A stretch of DNA of 64,000 bases from Alphaproteobacteria bacterium (GCA_017308235.1 JAFKFL010000013.1:124001-188000); one strand, 5' to 3'. Shown: positions 42,132 through 51,218, counted from the first letter of the stretch. Notes: a model not told the origin generated them from the letters alone. Made by a program: numbers and translations.

Positions 42132-44081
42132 CTACTGCGAACTGCGCGGCTCTTTGCTCTTGGCCTGGGCCTGGTCGTATTTCGCCAGTGCCGCCGCGGC
42201 CTGCTGTTTCAGGGTCGCCAATTGCGTGTCGGAGAGATAGCCGGTCGCCGGCAGGTTTTGCGCCTTTTGCCAGGCCGTGATCATCGACCGCGTGATCGGT
42301 CCGAAATAGCCGGTGGTCGGGATCTCGTGGCCGAGCGAGGTCAGGGCGACCTGTATGCGCTTGCGGTCCCGATCGGAGAGATTGAGCGCGGCCTCCGTCC
42401 GTTGCGGGTCGAGCTTCGTCTGCTCTGACTTGTTTGCGGTCGTTGCTGGCGGCGACAGCTTGGCAAGCTGGTCGGCGTCGAGGAAGCCTGTTTCCGACAG
42501 GCCCTGCGTCTTCTGCCAGGCCGTGATCATCGACCGGGTGATCGACCCGAAGTGGCCCGTCGACGGAACGGAGTGCCCAAGCGCAGTCAGAGCCGTCTGC
42601 ACCCGCTTGCGGTCCGCGTCCGAGAGGTTCAGGGCAGCTTCCGCTTTTTCGGCTTGCTGACGGGCATCCGCCGCCGTCTTGGGCTTGGCGTCAGTTGCCT
42701 TGTCTGCGGCCGCGGTTGCTTCGGCGCGGCGGCGGCTCTCTTCGGCGGCTGTATCGCGTCGGACCGCGTCCTGCACCGTCTGGGCGGAGCGCGCTTCGGC
42801 TTCTGCCGCCAGGCGCGCCGCCTCCATCGCCGCCTTTTGCTGTGCGCGGCGTGCTTTCTCGGCCTCCTCCTCGCGGCGGCTCGCCGCTTCCCTCTCGGCC
42901 TTCTTGGCCGCAGCCTTGCGCGCCGCCGCATCGTCCGAGACAGACGTTCCGTCGGCGGTCTCGCCGGGAGGCGCCGTGAACCGCAAGGCGCCGTCAGCCA
43001 CCACGGCCGCCGCGATGAGCGCTGCCGCGAGCCCGACCCAGAGGGTCACGCCTCGCTTGCCGCCTGCCGAAGGCCTGGCGATGGTCGTTGCGGCCGACGG
43101 GCCGCGCATCACGAATGTCGCCGATTCGTCGAGCGGCCCGGACGGCGGCAGGATCGCCCGCCAGTCGGCGATCGACTGCGGCCGGTCGCTGGGGCGCACG
43201 TTGAGGCCCGCGTCGATGCCGACCAACAGGCCGGGCGCGAAGCCCGAGGGCATCAACTTGGCCAGCGGCTGATAACCGTCCTCGAGCAGGCGGTCGAAGG
43301 CACTCGGCGGCGGTGCGCCGGTGATCGCGTGGTAGAGGGTTGCCGACAGGCCGTAGATGTCGGTCCACGGTCCTTTCTTGGCGGCCGTGAACTGCTCGGC
43401 GGCGGCGTAACCCAGCGTGAAGGTGGCGGCGAGCGCTGCGGTGCGGCCGGCCATTGCAGCTCGCGCGGCGCCGAAATCGATCAGTGTCGGATTGCCTCGC
43501 GCATCGACCAGGATGTTGGACGGCTTGATGTCGTTGTGCAGGAGGCCCGCCACATGGACGGCCTCCAGTCCCTCGAGGAGGCTCGAGAACAATCGATCGA
43601 CGACCGGCGGCGACAATGAATTGTCGCGCATCAGGCGCCGGTGGAGCGTCTCGCCCTCGGCCAGCTCCATCACCATGTAGGCTGTGCCGTTGTCTTCGAT
43701 CAGGTCATGGACGCGCGCGATGGCCGGCGCATGGCCGAGCTTGGCGAGCGTGCGCGCTTCGCTCAGGAAGCGTTCGCGTCCCCAGATGAACGGCTCCGCC
43801 AGCTCGGTCGAGCGCGGCACCACGCGCCCATCGATTTCGCGGAAGGCAAGCAGCGCGGGCAGGTATTCCTTGACCGCCACGCGGCAGTCGAGGGTCGTGT
43901 CGTGCGCAAGATAGGTGATGCCAAAGCCACCCTGGCCAAGGACCGAGATGATTCCATAGCTTTGCAGCCGCGTGCCGACGGGCAACGCGCCGCGCACCTC
44001 TTTGCTTGGTCCCGTTTCCGGCACCAGGTCCCCCAACCGACTGGAGTATTCCGCTGTCGCCACACCCACATGGCGCAACAT
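42132..44081 (-). CDS. Transmembrane Ser/Thr protein kinase with two peptidoglycan-binding repeats
   Basis: 649 residues in four parts. Residues about 40-310: Hanks-type kinase with glycine loop VLGQGGFGITYLAHD, Lys in RVAVKEYLP, catalytic loop LLHNDIKPSNILVD and IDFGAARAA; the usual HRD is HND. Residues about 345-370: one membrane helix (TLWVGLAAALIAAAVVADGA). Residues about 385-475: an Ala/Glu/Lys/Arg-rich coiled segment. Residues about 480-640: two repeats beginning NLSDADRKRVQTALTALGHS and NLSDRDRKRIQVALTSLGHE, each ending in MITAWQK, the peptidoglycan-binding (PGBD1) pattern. The kinase is thus cytoplasmic and its sensor binds the wall, in the style of PASTA kinases but with another module. 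Confidence 0.93.
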   Translation of the reverse strand: MLRHVGVATAEYSSRLGDLVPETGPSKEVRGALPVGTRLQSYGIISVLGQGGFGITYLAHDTTLDCRVAVKEYLPALLAFREIDGRVVPRSTELAEPFIWGRERFLSEARTLAKLGHAPAIARVHDLIEDNGTAYMVMELAEGETLHRRLMRDNSLSPPVVDRLFSSLLEGLEAVHVAGLLHNDIKPSNILVDARGNPTLIDFGAARAAMAGRTAALAATFTLGYAAAEQFTAAKKGPWTDIYGLSATLYHAITGAPPPSAFDRLLEDGYQPLAKLMPSGFAPGLLVGIDAGLNVRPSDRPQSIADWRAILPPSGPLDESATFVMRGPSAATTIARPSAGGKRGVTLWVGLAAALIAAAVVADGALRFTAPPGETADGTSVSDDAAARKAAAKKAEREAASRREEEAEKARRAQQKAAMEAARLAAEAEARSAQTVQDAVRRDTAAEESRRRAEATAAADKATDAKPKTAADARQQAEKAEAALNLSDADRKRVQTALTALGHSVPSTGHFGSITRSMITAWQKTQGLSETGFLDADQLAKLSPPATTANKSEQTKLDPQRTEAALNLSDRDRKRIQVALTSLGHEIPTTGYFGPITRSMITAWQKAQNLPATGYLSDTQLATLKQQAAAALAKYDQAQAKSKEPRSSQ

Positions 44082-44148
44082 GGTGAGCGATCAATATAAG
44101 GGAGAATGAGCATGGGGCGCGAGCGCCGTTGATGCTTAAGCTGGGGAT

Positions 44149-44610
44149 TCAACCGACATCGATGTCGAAGTGAAAAACGGCTTCCCTGGTGCCGAGCTTG
44201 TCATAAAGCGCGATGGCGGGCAGGTCCGGCGAATCGGCCTGGACGAAGATGACATAGGCACCGCGCGCTTTGCCGATCCGTCGCAGCTCATTGATCAAGG
44301 CAGTGGCCACGCCCTTGCGGCGATGCTCGGAGGCGACGGCCAGGTCGTAGAGATAGATTTCTCGCCGTGCCTGCTCAAATTTTGGAAGATCGTAAGCCAC
44401 GAGCCCACCGACGACGGCTCCGTCCTGGACGGCGGCGAGGGCGATGAGTTGTTCCCCGCCGAGGAGCCGGCGCAGATAGTCGGTATCGGGTTGCGCGTTT
44501 ACATAAGTGTCCGGCTCGCCGAATGCCTGCCCCATGACCGCGAGCAATTCGCGGAACAGGTCAATGTCATTGCGCGTCAGTTCGCGCACGAACGCTCTTT
44601 CCTGCGGCAT
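44149..44610 (-). CDS. AAC(3)-I-like aminoglycoside N-acetyltransferase (GNAT)
   Basis: 153 residues from the ATG at 44610, the size of AAC(3)-I enzymes; the frame is open to 44766, but the extra residues do not fit the family. Diagnostic stretches are FRELLAVMGQAFGEPDTYVN, AQPDTDYLRRLLGGEQLIAL, VVGGLVAYDLPKFEQARREI, YLYDLAVASEHRRKGVATAL (acetyl-CoA loop RRKGVA), GKARGAYVIFVQADSPDLPA and IALYDKLGTRE. Such enzymes acetylate N3 of gentamicin-group drugs. It is chromosomal with no transposon or integron signs, so it may be an intrinsic gene with another natural substrate. Confidence 0.88.
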   Translation of the reverse strand: MPQERAFVRELTRNDIDLFRELLAVMGQAFGEPDTYVNAQPDTDYLRRLLGGEQLIALAAVQDGAVVGGLVAYDLPKFEQARREIYLYDLAVASEHRRKGVATALINELRRIGKARGAYVIFVQADSPDLPAIALYDKLGTREAVFHFDIDVG

Positions 44611-44786
44611 GGCGCTGTCTCCGTGGCCTCTCCAGGCCGGAATCCCAACCTGCTCGATTTGGTGATAGGATCGCGGACTTTCCCGAAGTACGCGTAGTTC
44701 AGCAGTGTCGCCCCGAGGGGCGCGTTCGGCGTCCGTCATGGGAAAGGTTCTGGAAAGCACATCCACACTGGCGAGGGAGGATGGCC

Positions 44787-45080
44787 ATGGCCACCTATGT
44801 TGTGCTTGCGAACTTCACCGAGCAAGGCGTCCGTCAAGCGAAGGACTCGCCGAAACGGGCCGATGCCTTCAAGGAAACGGCGAAGAAACACGGAGCGACC
44901 GTGAAGGAGCTCTATTGGACGCAGGGGCTGTACGACATCACGGCGATCGTTGAGGCACCCGACGACATGACCGTGACGTCGCTTTCGTTGGGCCTCGGCA
45001 TGTTGGGCAATGTTCGCACCCAGACCATGCGCGCCTTCTCGGCGGCCGAGATGAAGACCATCCTCGGGAAGCTGGCGTAG
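44787..45080 (+). CDS. GYD-domain protein
   Basis: 97 residues from the ATG at 44787, which is 6 bases after GGGAGG; the ATG at 44781 abuts that site. The family signature is the segment YWTQGLYDITAIVEAPDDMT with LGNVRTQTMRAFSAAEM, defining the GYD (DUF3303-like) dimeric alpha-beta barrel. Its function is unknown. Ends exactly one base before the convergent NUDIX stop. Confidence 0.88.
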   Translation: MATYVVLANFTEQGVRQAKDSPKRADAFKETAKKHGATVKELYWTQGLYDITAIVEAPDDMTVTSLSLGLGMLGNVRTQTMRAFSAAEMKTILGKLA

Positions 45081-45704
45081 CTACAGCGCCAGCCTCGCGA
45101 TCCTGGGATCGGCGTTCGAACGGGCGAACAGCGACAGCAGGAACAGGCTCGCCATCTGGGCCGCCTCTTGGATAGGTCGCTGGTCCGAGCGAAGATCGCT
45201 CGCGAATCGATCCCATGGCACGACATGGACGCGGATGTTCTCGTTCGAATCGAGCTTGGGCTCGGCGACCCAGCGCACATCGAGCGCAAGATAGGTGCGC
45301 ACGCGATTGGCAAGGCGTGACGCGACTGGAAAGAGCGCGCCGAGATCGTGCCATTCTCCATCGGCATGACCGGTCTCCTCGCGGAGCTCGCGGCGGGCCG
45401 CGGCTTCGGGCGTCTCGCCGTCATCGATCATGCCGGCCGGCAGCTCGATCAATGTGCGCTCGATGGCATGCCGGTACTGCTCGACCAGGACGACGTTCCC
45501 TGTCGTTGTGATGGCGATGATGGTCGCCCAATCGGGAGCCTCGATCGCGTGATAGGCGTCGAGTGTCCGGCCGTTGGGCAGCAGGACGGTATCGCTGCGG
45601 ACCGACAACCATCGGTCCTGCAGTGCATAACGGGACCTGACGATTTTCCAGGGTTCAATAGGCCTCTGTTCAATCGGCCCGGGTTCGATCGACTTGTCTG
45701 CCAC
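45081..45704 (-). CDS. NUDIX hydrolase
   Basis: 207 residues from a GTG at 45704 preceded by AAGGGATTGGGAC. The NUDIX box is complete: GMIDDGETPEAAARRELREE followed by TGH (G-x5-E-x7-REL-x-EE-x-G). The context YAIEAPDWATIIAITTTGNV-like strand and VEQYRHAIERTLIELPAG resemble ADP-ribose pyrophosphatases, so ADP-ribose or a similar nucleoside diphosphate sugar is the likely substrate. The open frame continues upstream as a shadow of the acyltransferase gene, which precedes it on the same strand by 50 bp. Confidence 0.9.
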   Translation of the reverse strand: MADKSIEPGPIEQRPIEPWKIVRSRYALQDRWLSVRSDTVLLPNGRTLDAYHAIEAPDWATIIAITTTGNVVLVEQYRHAIERTLIELPAGMIDDGETPEAAARRELREETGHADGEWHDLGALFPVASRLANRVRTYLALDVRWVAEPKLDSNENIRVHVVPWDRFASDLRSDQRPIQEAAQMASLFLLSLFARSNADPRIARLAL

Positions 45705-45754
45705 GTCCCAATCCCTTCTCGCGAGGGGCGCGATGATATCGCGCGCGCTCGATC

Positions 45755-46981
45755 TCAGGGACGCTGGAAACGCGGCTGGACGTCGCGCAGGGCGGCGCCT
45801 TGCGGCCGGGGCGTTTTCAAGCCGAACCAGGGACGGAGCACCGCAACATGCCGCACCACCTCGAAAGTCAGCGCGCAGATCGCCACCGTCGAGAGGACGA
45901 GGATCGTTGCCTCCAGCGCCAACGGCAGATGGAACCGCACCAGGACGTACGCGACCAGGATGATCGCCGGCTGGTGGATGATGTAGTACGGGAAGATCGC
46001 CTCGGTCAGGTACCGCCGCACGGGTCCGTCGCGGTCGACGAGGTGGAGCCGAGCAAAGCCGAAGGCGACAACGATCCAGGCCCATTGTTGGAAGCCATAG
46101 ACGAAGGCCATCGGCGCCTTGATGGCGAGCGGGATCGGGGGGCCATCCTGGTAGTGCAGGACGTAGGTGGTATGGGCGGCATAGCAAAGTATGGCGATCG
46201 GCAGTGCCACCCAGCGCAAGGCCACGAAGCCGCGCCAGATCTCTTCCGAGAAGATGAACAGGAAGCCGAACAGGAAAGTGAAGAAATAGATCGCGTGCAG
46301 GTACCAGTCGTCGACCAGCTCGTGGGTCTCGGGGAAGAAGTGCTCGAGACTCACCCGGGCCAGGCTGAGCACGATCGCCGGCACGACCAGGAGCCGCCAT
46401 CCGACCAGCCGGCGCTCGCCGAGCGCCTGCAGGCGCTTCATCACCGTCGGGGCGACAGCGAGCAGGACCAGGAGCAGGCTGGTGTAGATCCAGAGATAGG
46501 CCACGAACCAGAGGTGATTCCAGTTCGGCATCATCACGCAATCGTCGGGCCGGCAGAAGCTGTGGTCGAAGCTGAAATAGCGCAGCAGGAAATGGCTGAA
46601 GCTGCCGTGATAGTCGAACTGTTCGACCACCCTCAGGTACATCTGCGGCGGCGTGAGGACGACGACCGCGAATAGAAGCGGCGGCAGGAGATAGAGGCTG
46701 CGCGATTGCCAAAGCGGGCCCGGCCGAAGGCGCACGCTCATGAAGCGCGTGGCCGCCCCCGAGATGATGAACAGAAGGAGCAATCGCCAGGGCGTGCTCC
46801 AATCCATCGGGATCTGCAGCCAGGGCAGGAGGCGGGGACTTTTCACCTCCCACTCCCAGGGCACATAGAACATGCCGATGTGGAACAGGATCAGGAGCGC
46901 GAACGCGCCGATGCGCAGCCAGTCCAGCTCCGTGCGCCGGCTTATGGAAATGCGCTCTGGCTGCGCCGTCTCCGCAGTCAT
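45755..46981 (-). CDS. Acyltransferase family 3 membrane protein
   Basis: 408 residues from the ATG at 46981; ten or so membrane helices. RRTELDWLRIGAFALLILFH carries the family's first-helix signature with catalytic His (LLILFHIGMFY), and HLWFVAYLWIYTSLLLVLLA, the FYII-type late helix (FPYYIIHQPAIILVAYVLVR) and others follow the acyltransferase-3 pattern. Members O-acetylate or O-succinylate polysaccharides, Nod factors, glucans and similar. No surface polysaccharide genes adjoin it. Precedes the NUDIX gene. Confidence 0.88.
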   Translation of the reverse strand: MTAETAQPERISISRRTELDWLRIGAFALLILFHIGMFYVPWEWEVKSPRLLPWLQIPMDWSTPWRLLLLFIISGAATRFMSVRLRPGPLWQSRSLYLLPPLLFAVVVLTPPQMYLRVVEQFDYHGSFSHFLLRYFSFDHSFCRPDDCVMMPNWNHLWFVAYLWIYTSLLLVLLAVAPTVMKRLQALGERRLVGWRLLVVPAIVLSLARVSLEHFFPETHELVDDWYLHAIYFFTFLFGFLFIFSEEIWRGFVALRWVALPIAILCYAAHTTYVLHYQDGPPIPLAIKAPMAFVYGFQQWAWIVVAFGFARLHLVDRDGPVRRYLTEAIFPYYIIHQPAIILVAYVLVRFHLPLALEATILVLSTVAICALTFEVVRHVAVLRPWFGLKTPRPQGAALRDVQPRFQRP

Positions 46982-47368
46982 CAACTGGCCCTTCGCCCTC
47001 TGGAGCTCGTCGGACCCACAACCGAACGAGCGGTGGCAATGTGAGGACAAGCTCCCCTCAACGGCCAGCGACCAAACTGTGCAAAGCCGGTTTGGGCCGT
47101 AACAACTCTGCGATTGCAGATGCCCGCAGGTTGCAGACTGTGAGCAAAACCGGCGCGATGCATACCCCTCACCAAAGCCGCTTCTGATGTTTCAGGCAAA
47201 AGGTGAGCCTTAATGCTTTCAAAAACCTGTCGATTTCGGTGGAATCTGTGAGAAATTTGGGATATTACTGCGTTCGAAGTGCAGAGACTTGTGGACCTCT
47301 GCATGTCGATTGGGTTGGCGAGATCGGCAGTACTGCGGATGGCGCCGGGTCTATTGGGAAGGTGTGGG
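46982..47368 (+). other. Intergenic stretch between divergent genes
   Basis: About 390 bases between the acyltransferase start and a small plus-strand gene. No clear frame, with a locally lower GC content (for example around 47195-47260), as for promoter DNA. Confidence 0.4.
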
Positions 47369-47593
47369 ATGAGGCATTTGATCATGGCGGCAGCCATGCT
47401 GCTGGCTGCGTTGGCTATTACACTTGGCATGGCAAGCGTCCTGCAGGACGCTGCCACGGCACGGGCGACGACGTCGGCTGAACCGTTCTCCATCGAGGCG
47501 ATCGGTCCGACGGTTACGCCGTTCGGAACCAGGGAGCGCGTCGGTCAGACGCACCAGCCGGTTCGCACGGTGTCGCAAGTCACGGGCGGGTAG
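47369..47593 (+). CDS. Small membrane-anchored or secreted hypothetical protein
   Basis: 74 residues from the ATG at 47369 with GGAAGGTG upstream. MRHLIMAAAMLLAALAITLG is an N-terminal membrane or signal segment; the rest is polar and Thr/Val-rich. A strong terminator follows 44 bases after the stop, supporting it as a transcribed monocistronic gene. No family recognised. Confidence 0.55.
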   Translation: MRHLIMAAAMLLAALAITLGMASVLQDAATARATTSAEPFSIEAIGPTVTPFGTRERVGQTHQPVRTVSQVTGG

Positions 47594-47637
47594 AAGGCGC
47601 GTCGGCGCCGCAACGCGCCGTTCTCGATTGAAAAGCA

Positions 47638-47676
47638 GAGGCGCTCCGGATCCCGTCCGGAGCGCCTCAGCCTTTT
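47638..47676 (+). terminator. Rho-independent terminator
   Basis: A perfect 13-bp stem (47638-47650 with 47656-47668), a 5-base loop, then AGCCTTTT. It ends the transcript of the small gene at 47369. Confidence 0.85.
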
Positions 47677-47773
47677 GCGATCCTGCCGTGCGTCGTCCAA
47701 CCGCATGATCGCTTTGGCATCGCGGGCGTTACGTCAATGACGGCCCCACAATCCTGTCACGGAGGAGCATGCC

Positions 47774-48202
47774 GTGGACCTCAAACCCGATCCGCCCAAA
47801 CCCGATTCGAACGACCATCCCATCTCTGGCGCCTTTCATCCGCTCGTCTACAAGCTGATGGCCGTTCTTGCCTTGTGGTTTGTCCTGTCGTCATGGGCCT
47901 TCGCCGGCGGCGGTGCGACCGACCTCGTGCTCGTGATGGTGACTTTCATCTTTTTGGTCGGCGTCGGCATTCCAAGCCTGCTCTCGCGGATACGACATGC
48001 GCATCGGGGCGAACGGCCTAATGACGACGAATCGACGACCGGCCGCGACGCCGTGTTCGGCAACTGGGCGGGGGACGATGTCGATCTGATGACGGGACCG
48101 GCCAAGGGCCGGCTGGTCACCATCGAAGCTATCCTGCCGATCGCCGCCGTTGCCTTCGCCATGACCGCCTTTGCTCTCGTCCTGCATTTCGTGGAGGCCT
48201 AG
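47774..48202 (+). CDS. Membrane protein of unknown function, about three helices
   Basis: 142 residues from a GTG at 47774 with GGAGGA upstream. A Pro-rich start (MDLKPDPPKPDSNDHPISGA) is followed by two helices near residues 28-45 and 50-70, a polar loop with GNWAGDDVDLMTGPAKG, and a C-terminal helix (IEAILPIAAVAFAMTAFALV). No domain recognised. Confidence 0.65.
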   Translation: MDLKPDPPKPDSNDHPISGAFHPLVYKLMAVLALWFVLSSWAFAGGGATDLVLVMVTFIFLVGVGIPSLLSRIRHAHRGERPNDDESTTGRDAVFGNWAGDDVDLMTGPAKGRLVTIEAILPIAAVAFAMTAFALVLHFVEA

Positions 48203-48286
48203 CGGCCCGCCGGCCGCTGTCCGTTGCGCATTCGACGACGCTGGACAGGTGGAAGCTGTGGTAGCGTTGCGCAAACAGGAGACACC

Positions 48287-49291
48287 ATGGTCCAGACCTT
48301 CACCCAGGAGCCGCGCAAGCTCGGCGGCAGCACACTCAGCGTCTTTCCGATCGGGCTCGGCTGCATGTCGTTGTCCGGCGCCTATGGCAAGAGCGACGAC
48401 GCCGAGGGCGTGCGCGTCGTCCACCACGCGATCGATCGCGGCGTGACGATGATCGACAGCTCCGACATGTATGGCTGGGGGCACAACGAGACCTTGCTCG
48501 GCAAGGCGCTGGCCGGCGGATATCGGGCCAAGGTCGTGCTCACCACCAAGTTCGGCCAGACGCAGCAGCCCGGCGGCGCCAACGGCGTCGATGGCCGCCC
48601 GGACTATGTGAAGGCCGCGTGCGAGGCGAGCCTCAAGCGCCTCGGTGTCGAGGTGATCGATCTCTACTACCAGCATCGCGTCGATCCGTCGGTGCCGATC
48701 GAGGACACCGTGGGCGCGATGGGCGAGCTGGTGAAGGCGGGCAAGGTGAAGGCGCTGGGGCTGAGCGAGGCGCGGCCGGAAACCATCCGCCGGGCCCACA
48801 AGACCTTTCCGATCGCGGCGGTGCAGAGCGAGTACTCGCTGCTCTATCGCGAGCAGGCCGAGGAGACGCTGCAGACGACGCGCGAGCTCGGCATTTCCTT
48901 CGTGGCCTATTCGCCGCTCGGCCGCAGCCTGCTGACGGGCGCCGTGCGGCAGGCGTCCGATATCCCGCAAGGCGACGGGCGCGGCCGCCATCCCCGCTTC
49001 GCCGCCGACAACCTGGCCCGCAACCTGCGGCTCCTGTCAGCGGTCGAGGCGATGGCCAAGGCCAAGGGGGGCACGCCCGGCCAGATCGCGCTGGCATGGC
49101 TGCTGGCGCAGGGGCCGGATATCGTGCCGATTCCCGGGACCAAGCACGTCGACCGAGTCGATGCGAACCTGGCGGCGCTCGACGTCGCGCTGTCGCCCGA
49201 CGACGTGGCGAAGCTTTCCGCCGCCTTGCCGCCCGGCGCTGCATCGGGCACGCGCTATGCCGAGGCGCAGCTCAAGGCCGTTTACCTCTAG
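48287..49291 (+). CDS. Aldo/keto reductase
   Basis: 334 residues from the ATG at 48287. Catalytic tetrad residues lie in MIDSSDMYGWGHNETLLGKA (Asp, Tyr), VVLTTKFGQ (Lys) and VIDLYYQHRVDP (His); cofactor motifs VKALGLSEA and IVPIPGTKHVDRVDANLAAL are present. It is the AKR13/YajO-type NADPH enzyme. It ends with TAG at 49289-49291, and the cyclase that follows is in the same reading frame with no stop and no standard start between the two. Confidence 0.93.
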   Translation: MVQTFTQEPRKLGGSTLSVFPIGLGCMSLSGAYGKSDDAEGVRVVHHAIDRGVTMIDSSDMYGWGHNETLLGKALAGGYRAKVVLTTKFGQTQQPGGANGVDGRPDYVKAACEASLKRLGVEVIDLYYQHRVDPSVPIEDTVGAMGELVKAGKVKALGLSEARPETIRRAHKTFPIAAVQSEYSLLYREQAEETLQTTRELGISFVAYSPLGRSLLTGAVRQASDIPQGDGRGRHPRFAADNLARNLRLLSAVEAMAKAKGGTPGQIALAWLLAQGPDIVPIPGTKHVDRVDANLAALDVALSPDDVAKLSAALPPGAASGTRYAEAQLKAVYL

Positions 49292-49303
49292 CGGAGTCCG
49301 TCC

Positions 49304-51214
49304 ATCTCCACGTCTGACCCCAACGTAAGCAGCCGCCGCCTCGCCACCATCCTGTTCGCTGACGTCGCGGGCTACAGCCGGCTGATGCGTGCCGATGAGG
49401 AGCAGACCTTCACCGACCTGCAGGGGCATCTCTCCGAGCTGGTCGGTCCCGTGGTCGGGCGTTTCCACGGGCGCATCGTGAAGACCATCGGCGATGGCCT
49501 GTTCGTCGAGTTCGGCAGCGCGGTCGAGGCGCTGCGGGCCGCGATCGATCTGCAGCGTGGCATGGCGGAGCGGAATGCAGGCGTGCCGGACGATCGCCGG
49601 CAGACCTTCCGCATCGGCCTGCATCTCGGTGACGTGATCCTGTCAGAGGCCGACCTGTTCGGCGACACGGTGAACGTCGCCGCCCGCCTGCAGGCGATGG
49701 CGGAGCCCGGCGCCATCGTGCTGTCGAGTAGCGTGCACGAGCAGGTGAGGGACAAGCTCTCGCTGCCGTTCCGCGACCTTGGCCGACGCAACCTGAAGAA
49801 CATCGACCGGCCGGTGCATGCCTGGTCGCTCGATCCGGCCAATCGATCGGGCGCGCCGCTTCGCGCCTCCGCTCGCCGGGAGCGGAGACACTGGCATCGG
49901 CGATCGATCGCGGTTGGCGTGGTCGCAGCCCTTGCCATCATCCTGGCCGCGGCAGCGTACCTGCTGGCACCAGGCTACGGACTGAAGACGAGAGAAGGCG
50001 CCGCCCTGCGCGCATCAACGACCGGCAATCCGTCGGTCGCCGTTCTACCGTTCGCGAGCCAGTCCGCCGCCAGCCAGGCCGCCGACAGCGGGCCGGACTA
50101 TTTCTCGAACGGCCTGACCGAAGACATCACGGCGGCACTCGGCCGCTTCAAGCAGCTCACGGTGATCGCCCATGCGGCGGTCCTGCCCTATCGCGGCAAG
50201 CCGGTGCCGATTGCCCAGCTCGGCCGCGATCTCAATGCGCGTTACCTCGTCAGCGGCAGCGTGCGGCGCATGGATCCGCGCGTGCGCGTTGCGGTGCAGC
50301 TCACTGATGCCACGAACGGCACCCAGCTCTGGGCCGACCAGTACGATGACCAGTTGACCGACATCTTCGAGGTGCAGCAACGCATCGCGCAGCGCGTCGC
50401 CGGCACCCTGGCCACGAGCCTGCAGCAGATCGCCCTCCAGCAGAGCCTGCGCAAGCCGACGGCCAATCTCGATGCCTACGATCTCCTGCTGCGCGCGCGC
50501 TCGATGGCGGCCGGCGCCACGCGGGCCGGCAATCGCGAGGCGCGCGAGGCGCTGGAGCGCGTGACTGAGATGTCGCCCAACTATGCCGACGCCCACGCCG
50601 AGCTGGCCGACGCCTATCTGCAGCGCGTCGCCTTCGGCTGGTCGGAATTCGCCGACCAGGATGTCGAAAGGGCGATCCGCGAGGCGCAGAAGGCGGCGGA
50701 GATCGACGGCGAGAGCGTGCTGGCCCACAGCGTTCTGGCGCGCGCCTATACGGCGCAGCAGAAATACGATCTTGGCCTCGCCGAAGCCGATCGCGCGCTG
50801 CAGCTCAACGCCAGCGACACCGACGCTCTCGCCGCGCGTGCCGAAGTGCTGCTCTGGACCGGCCACATCGACCAATCGATCGAGGCGGCCGAGTTCGCGC
50901 TGCGCCTCAACGACAAGGTCGGGCCGGAGGTGGCGCTCAATCTCGGCCTCGCCTATCTCCTCGCGCGCCGCTATCCCGACGCCATCCGTCTCCTCGAGAC
51001 GGCGCGAGCGCGCTATCCCGCCTATCCGCTGCTCGATTTCCCGCTCGCCGGCGCCTATGCCGAATCAGGCCGCGCCGCCGACGCCACGAACGCCCTGGAC
51101 CAGGGACGGCGCAAGGATCCCTACCTCACGCTCGACAGCTTCGGCACGCGCTTCCAGGACGGGGCCTTGAAGAAGCAGGTCGCCGACAGCCTGCGCAAGG
51201 CCGGATTCAAGTGA
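49304..51214 (+). CDS. Class III adenylate cyclase with TolB-like and TPR regions; start codon unclear
   Basis: About 636 residues if started at the ATC at 49304. Cyclase core: RRLATILFADVAGYSRLMRA (first metal Asp) and IVKTIGDGLFVEFGSAVEAL (second), with VNVAARLQAMAEPGAIVL. A membrane helix follows (AVGVVAALAIILAAAAYLLA), then the TolB-like region (VAVLPFAS, DLNARYLVSGSVRRMDPRVR) and TPR helices to the end. There is no ATG, GTG or TTG between the upstream stop (49289-49291) and the catalytic Asp; the first ATG, at 49385, lies after that Asp and would give an inactive enzyme. At 49304 an ATC has GGAG 7 bases before it and the following residues STSDPN look like a normal start. The alternatives are stop-codon read-through from the aldo/keto reductase or a sequence error. 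Paralogue of 12187-13983. Confidence 0.88.
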   Translation: MSTSDPNVSSRRLATILFADVAGYSRLMRADEEQTFTDLQGHLSELVGPVVGRFHGRIVKTIGDGLFVEFGSAVEALRAAIDLQRGMAERNAGVPDDRRQTFRIGLHLGDVILSEADLFGDTVNVAARLQAMAEPGAIVLSSSVHEQVRDKLSLPFRDLGRRNLKNIDRPVHAWSLDPANRSGAPLRASARRERRHWHRRSIAVGVVAALAIILAAAAYLLAPGYGLKTREGAALRASTTGNPSVAVLPFASQSAASQAADSGPDYFSNGLTEDITAALGRFKQLTVIAHAAVLPYRGKPVPIAQLGRDLNARYLVSGSVRRMDPRVRVAVQLTDATNGTQLWADQYDDQLTDIFEVQQRIAQRVAGTLATSLQQIALQQSLRKPTANLDAYDLLLRARSMAAGATRAGNREAREALERVTEMSPNYADAHAELADAYLQRVAFGWSEFADQDVERAIREAQKAAEIDGESVLAHSVLARAYTAQQKYDLGLAEADRALQLNASDTDALAARAEVLLWTGHIDQSIEAAEFALRLNDKVGPEVALNLGLAYLLARRYPDAIRLLETARARYPAYPLLDFPLAGAYAESGRAADATNALDQGRRKDPYLTLDSFGTRFQDGALKKQVADSLRKAGFK

Positions 51215-51218
51215 CTAC

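Noticed and set aside
45081..47039. A 652-codon frame as an acyltransferase-NUDIX fusion
   Set aside because: The front part is a shadow in another frame of the acyltransferase gene; the NUDIX gene begins at the GTG at 45704.
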